Assembly (NCBI RefSeq): GCF_012033695.1
Contig: NZ_JAAVJI010000011.1
Coordinates: 62,001-126,000 of the forward strand
Length of the DNA: 64,000 nt
Direction: 5' to 3'
Source of the DNA: Pseudomonas quercus
GTDB taxonomy: Bacteria > Pseudomonadota > Gammaproteobacteria > Pseudomonadales > Pseudomonadaceae
Within the stretch, counting starts at the first letter, position 1. The number at the start of each line of letters is the position of its first letter. Under the pieces are notes generated by a model that ran no database searches, had not been told where the DNA came from, and saw only the letters and a program-made list of their open reading frames with translations. The translations under genes and the position numbers were made by a program. Shown here in pieces: positions 60,029 through 64,000 of the stretch.

Positions 60029-61423
60029 CTAGGCGTCGCGCGTGCCTGGGCGCTGGTTGACCAGTGCTTCCAGCGTTGCGCGATCCAAAATTTTGGTATC
60101 GAGTTTGATGTAGATGGCAGCTTCTTCAGCTACCACAACGGCGTCTGTCACCCCGGGGACGACCATCAGCCGCTCGCCCAGCCCGGCTTCGTTCAGCGAC
60201 GCTGGCGATAGCGGCAGCCTCAGGCTGGTAACGTAGGGTGGTTCACGCATAGTACCAGCAATGACCGCCCAGATCGCCAGTAATGCGGCACAGCCCAGGA
60301 ATACTCCGCCCAAGCCCCCGTGCTGGTACATCCACCCGCCGAGAATCCCCCCCAATGCGGCGCCCAGGAACTGGCTGGTGGAGTACACGCCCATGGCCGT
60401 GCCCTTTCCGCCAGCAGGCGACACTTTGCTGACCAATGAGGGCAGCGAAGCTTCCAGCAGGTTGAAGGCGGTGAAGAACACCACCGTGCCCACCACCAGC
60501 GCCGTAAGGCCCTGGGCGAAAGCCCAGAAGTACAGTTCGGTAAGCGCCAGCACAATGATTGCCCCGAGAAGAACACGCTTCATTTTGCGCTTCTTCTCGC
60601 CGTAAATAATGAATGGAATCATTGCAAAGAATGAGATCAGCAAGGCCGTGAGGTACACCCACCAGTGCTGCTCCTTGGGCAGGCCGGCGCGGTCCACGTA
60701 GGCCAATGGCAAGGCCACGAAGCTGGACATGAGAATGGCGTGCAGAATGAAAATGCCTGCATCCAGCCGCAGCAAGTCTGGGTGACGCAGCGTAGGGCCC
60801 AATGCCTGCTTCGCTACACCGGATTCCCGATGCCGCAGAGCGCGTGTAGATCGTGGTACCACAAAGGCAATGATCACCATGCCCAGCAGTGCCAGGATAC
60901 CCGTGGCGGCGAACAGCCCCTGAAGGCCGAAGGCACGCGTAAGCAGTGGGCCCACTACCATGGCCACCGCAAAGGACAGGCCAATGCTCATGCCGATCAT
61001 GGCCATGGCCTTGGTACGGTGCTGCTCACGGGTCAGGTCTGACAGCAAGGCCATCACCGCTGCCGAAATGGCACCGGCCCCTTGAAGCACGCGGCCAAGG
61101 ATCACACCCCAGATGGTGTCTGCCTGGGCAGCTACGCCACTGCCAATGGCAAAGATCACCAACCCTACATAGATCACCGGCAGGCGGCCTATTCGGTCGG
61201 AAATCATGCCAAACGGAATTTGCAGCACGGCTTGGGTCAGCCCATAGGCACCGATAGCCAGCCCTATGAGCGGCAGCGTGGCGCCTTGCAGGCCCATCCC
61301 ATAGGTAGCCAGCACCGGCAGCACCATGAACATGCCCAGCATGCGAAAGGCGAATACCAGCGCCAGGCCGGCAGCAGCGCGTGTTTCGCCGCTACTCATG
61401 CGTTCGCTGTGGAGATCTTGCAT
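60029..61423 (-). CDS. MFS drug/proton antiporter with C-terminal YAM-like domain (YajR type)
   Basis: 464 residues, 12 hydrophobic segments (1-390) with motif A GMISDRIGRLPVIY and motif C-like VLQGAGAISAAVMAL, followed by about 70 residues forming a ferredoxin-like tail (VVVPGVTDAVVVAEEAAIYIKLD, DRATLEALV), the YAM domain of YajR. Substrate unknown. Alternative start at 61399 (MSSGETR). Upstream gene of ssb, divergent from uvrA; the 200-base space carries both promoters. Confidence 0.92.
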   Translation of the reverse strand: MQDLHSERMSSGETRAAAGLALVFAFRMLGMFMVLPVLATYGMGLQGATLPLIGLAIGAYGLTQAVLQIPFGMISDRIGRLPVIYVGLVIFAIGSGVAAQADTIWGVILGRVLQGAGAISAAVMALLSDLTREQHRTKAMAMIGMSIGLSFAVAMVVGPLLTRAFGLQGLFAATGILALLGMVIIAFVVPRSTRALRHRESGVAKQALGPTLRHPDLLRLDAGIFILHAILMSSFVALPLAYVDRAGLPKEQHWWVYLTALLISFFAMIPFIIYGEKKRKMKRVLLGAIIVLALTELYFWAFAQGLTALVVGTVVFFTAFNLLEASLPSLVSKVSPAGGKGTAMGVYSTSQFLGAALGGILGGWMYQHGGLGGVFLGCAALLAIWAVIAGTMREPPYVTSLRLPLSPASLNEAGLGERLMVVPGVTDAVVVAEEAAIYIKLDTKILDRATLEALVNQRPGTRDA

Positions 61424-61623
61424 GGAATTACCTCGTGTGAACCGGTCGGGATTCTACCAGTCCCATCGAGTAACGGCACATCGAGTGACGCTATGCCACA
61501 TGAACGGATCTTCATGGCATACGCCAGCAGATCAGCCCTCTGGGCTGCAGGGAGGCCATGACGTGAAGTTTGCCTACCTGTCCCCGTATACTTTCGTGTT
61601 TATGCCCGCCGAGCGAGGCCGCC

Positions 61624-64000
61624 TTGGACAAGATCCTGATTCGTGGGGCGCGTACCCACAACCTGAAAAACATTGACCTGACACTCCCCCGCGACAAACT
61701 GATCGTGATCACTGGCCTCTCGGGCTCTGGCAAGTCTTCCCTGGCATTCGATACCTTGTACGCCGAGGGCCAGCGCCGCTATGTGGAGTCGCTGTCGGCC
61801 TATGCCCGGCAGTTCCTGTCGATGATGGAAAAGCCAGATGTCGACACGATAGAAGGGCTTTCTCCTGCCATTTCCATCGAGCAGAAGTCCACGTCCCACA
61901 ACCCACGCTCTACTGTGGGGACGATTACCGAGATCTACGACTACCTGCGCCTGCTGTATGCCCGCGTGGGTACCCCGCGCTGCCCCGACCACGACATCCC
62001 ACTGGAAGCCCAGACGGTGTCGCAGATGGTTGACCTGGTACTCGCAGAGCCTGAGGGCCGCCGCCTGATGCTGTTGGCGCCTGTGATCCGCGAGCGCAAG
62101 GGCGAGCATTTGGGTGTGCTGGAAGAGTTGCGCGCCCAAGGCTTTGTTCGTGCGCGTATCAACGGCAAGCTGCATGAGCTGGACGAAGCCCCGAAGCTGG
62201 ACAAGCAGAAGAAGCACACCATCGACGTGGTGGTGGACCGTTTCAAGGTTCGAAGCGACCTGCAGCAGCGGCTGGCCGAATCATTCGAAACAGCGCTGAA
62301 ACTGGCGGATGGCATTGCACTGGTTGCCCCCATGGATGAAGGCGACACAGGTGAAGAGATCATTTTCTCTGCACGCTTCGCCTGCCCCATCTGTGGCCAT
62401 GCCATCAGCGAGCTGGAACCCAAACTGTTTTCCTTCAACAACCCTGCTGGCGCCTGCCCTACCTGCGACGGCCTGGGTGTGAAGCAGTTCTTCGACGCCA
62501 AGCGGCTGGTGAATAGCGACCTTACCTTGGGGGAAGGCGCTATACGCGGTTGGGACCGGCGTAATGTGTACTACTTCCAGATGCTGGGCTCCCTGGCATC
62601 TCACTACAAGTTCAGCCTGGAAAAACCCTTTGGTGAACTGTCGGCTGAGAAGCAGAAGTTGCTGCTGTACGGCAGCGGCCGCGAAAACGTGGACTTCCGC
62701 TACCTGAACGACCGCGGCGACATCGTGAAACGCTCGCACCCCTTCGAGGGTATTGTGCCGAACCTGGAGCGGCGCTATCGCGAAACCGAGTCTGCCAGCG
62801 TACGTGAGGACTTGGCCAAGTACCTGAGTACACAGCCCTGCCCCGAGTGCCGTGGTACGCGCCTGCGCCGGGAATCCCGGCACGTATGGGTCGGTGAAAA
62901 AACCCTGCCTGCCGTTACAGGTTTGCCTATTGGCGAAGCCTGGGACTATTTCGGGAGCTTGCAGCTCACAGGCCGAAAGGGTGAGATCGCCGACAAGATT
63001 CTCAAGGAGATCCGTGAGCGCTTGCAGTTCCTCGTGAACGTAGGCCTGGACTATCTCACCCTGGACCGCAGCGCTGATACGCTGTCCGGTGGTGAGGCGC
63101 AGCGTATTCGTTTAGCCAGCCAGATCGGGGCGGGCCTTGTTGGGGTGATGTATATCCTCGACGAACCGTCCATTGGCTTGCACCAACGGGATAACGACCG
63201 CTTGTTGGCCACGCTTAACCACTTGCGAGACATCGGCAATACGGTGATCGTGGTAGAGCACGATGAAGACGCCATCCGCCTGGCAGACTACGTTGTGGAC
63301 ATCGGCCCAGGGGCCGGGGTACACGGTGGCGCTATCGTGGCTGAGGGGACACCCGCCGAGGTAATGGCGCACCCTGACTCGCTCACCGGTGCTTACCTGT
63401 CTGGTCGCAAAAAGATCGTCTACCCCGCCAAGCGCACGCCGCGTGACAAAAAACGCTCGCTCAGCATCAAGGGCGCACGCGGCAACAACTTGCGCAATGT
63501 GGACCTTGAGATCCCTATTGGCCTGCTGACCTGCGTAACAGGTGTATCGGGCTCGGGCAAATCCACGCTGATCAATAACACCCTGTTCCCACTGAGTGCG
63601 ACAGCCCTGAATGGGGCGACCACGTTGGAAGCAGCCGCCCACGACAGCATCGACGGGTTGCAGCATTTGGACAAGGTGGTGGATATTGATCAAAGCCCCA
63701 TCGGCCGCACGCCCCGTTCAAACCCGGCGACCTATACCGGGCTATTTACGCCAATCCGTGAGCTGTTCTCCGGTGTACCTGAAGCCAGGGCTCGGGGCTA
63801 TGGGCCGGGGCGGTTCTCATTCAACGTGAAAGGTGGCCGCTGCGAAGCGTGCCAGGGCGATGGCTTGATCAAGGTGGAGATGCACTTCCTGCCTGACATC
63901 TACGTGCCCTGTGACGTGTGCAAAAGCAAACGCTACAACCGCGAGACCTTGGAGATCCGTTACAAGGGCAAGAGCATCGACGAAGTGCTGCAAATGACCA
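61624..64000 (+). CDS. uvrA: Excinuclease ABC subunit A (partial, runs off the right edge)
   Basis: Damage-sensing ATPase of nucleotide-excision repair. 792 of about 944 residues are present. Start is TTG 61624 after GAGG at 5 bases; no in-frame ATG gives the N-terminus (M)DKILIRGARTHNLKNID. First Walker A is GLSGSGKSS, second GVSGSGKST; ABC signatures LSGGEAQRIRLA, Walker B YILDEPSIGLH, zinc fingers with CPICGH...CPTCDG and the CEACQGDG...CDVCKS pair are intact. No CTG-N10-CAG LexA box was recognised in the 200 bases upstream. Confidence 0.97.
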   Translation, partial: MDKILIRGARTHNLKNIDLTLPRDKLIVITGLSGSGKSSLAFDTLYAEGQRRYVESLSAYARQFLSMMEKPDVDTIEGLSPAISIEQKSTSHNPRSTVGTITEIYDYLRLLYARVGTPRCPDHDIPLEAQTVSQMVDLVLAEPEGRRLMLLAPVIRERKGEHLGVLEELRAQGFVRARINGKLHELDEAPKLDKQKKHTIDVVVDRFKVRSDLQQRLAESFETALKLADGIALVAPMDEGDTGEEIIFSARFACPICGHAISELEPKLFSFNNPAGACPTCDGLGVKQFFDAKRLVNSDLTLGEGAIRGWDRRNVYYFQMLGSLASHYKFSLEKPFGELSAEKQKLLLYGSGRENVDFRYLNDRGDIVKRSHPFEGIVPNLERRYRETESASVREDLAKYLSTQPCPECRGTRLRRESRHVWVGEKTLPAVTGLPIGEAWDYFGSLQLTGRKGEIADKILKEIRERLQFLVNVGLDYLTLDRSADTLSGGEAQRIRLASQIGAGLVGVMYILDEPSIGLHQRDNDRLLATLNHLRDIGNTVIVVEHDEDAIRLADYVVDIGPGAGVHGGAIVAEGTPAEVMAHPDSLTGAYLSGRKKIVYPAKRTPRDKKRSLSIKGARGNNLRNVDLEIPIGLLTCVTGVSGSGKSTLINNTLFPLSATALNGATTLEAAAHDSIDGLQHLDKVVDIDQSPIGRTPRSNPATYTGLFTPIRELFSGVPEARARGYGPGRFSFNVKGGRCEACQGDGLIKVEMHFLPDIYVPCDVCKSKRYNRETLEIRYKGKSIDEVLQMT

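Noticed and set aside
61424..61623. LexA (SOS) box upstream of uvrA
   Set aside because: No CTG-N10-CAG with AT-rich centre was found; the nearest CTGTCCCCGTATAC lacks the right half.

Overview
The window is chromosomal DNA from a gammaproteobacterium, almost certainly a Pseudomonas and probably close to the P. putida group. I infer this from near-complete protein resemblance of RodA, PBP2, RlmH, Dxs, RibA and UvrA to pseudomonad versions, from gene orders typical of the genus (rodA-mrdA-rlmH-rsfS-nadD-proA; nrdR-ribD-ribC-ribBA-ribH-nusB-thiL-pgpA; ssb-MFS-uvrA), from high GC content and from frequent GTG/TTG starts. No rRNA, tRNA, CRISPR array, complete insertion sequence or prophage is visible.

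Layout. (1) 1-5970, minus strand: cell elongation, ribosome and NAD/proline genes. (2) 6132-15101: DNA repair glycosylase, a DedA-PAP2 fusion, a LON-domain protein, lrgAB, a MaoC protein, a lipoprotein joining 11 MORN repeats to a C13 caspase-like domain, then ubiX-mpl. (3) 15227-18290: a sigma-54-type promoter and aldehyde dehydrogenase, dedA, ppa. (4) 18291-20160: a gene-poor pocket with hairpins, a decayed HigBA-type toxin-antitoxin pair and two very small genes. (5) 20164-31902: isoprenoid (ispA-dxs), riboflavin, thiamine and phospholipid genes, ending in nrdR. (6) 32033-38455: a lipoprotein, a methyltransferase, a CnoX-like chaperone, a zinc-responsive ABC import operon behind a Zur box, and ompW behind a perfect ANR/FNR box. 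(7) 38597-41724: two nucleotide-sugar genes and an HD-GYP protein.

(8) 41867-58489 is the accessory part. It begins at a truncated polyamine-binding-protein remnant and holds two adjoining co-directional catabolic clusters. The first is amidase, DeoR regulator, M20 amidohydrolase, two tandem APH-fold kinases, a sodium:solute symporter with a small membrane partner, and a HAD phosphatase. The second is a GntR regulator, a complete peptide-type ABC importer and a gamma-glutamyltransferase-family enzyme. I read the first as a possible undescribed pathway that imports an amide- or carbamoyl-containing compound, hydrolyses it and handles a phosphorylated intermediate. The second looks like import and cleavage of gamma-glutamyl (or related) peptides. 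Substrates are inference only. (9) 58562-64000: a short-chain epimerase-like gene, ssb, an MFS exporter with a C-terminal domain, and the first five-sixths of uvrA.
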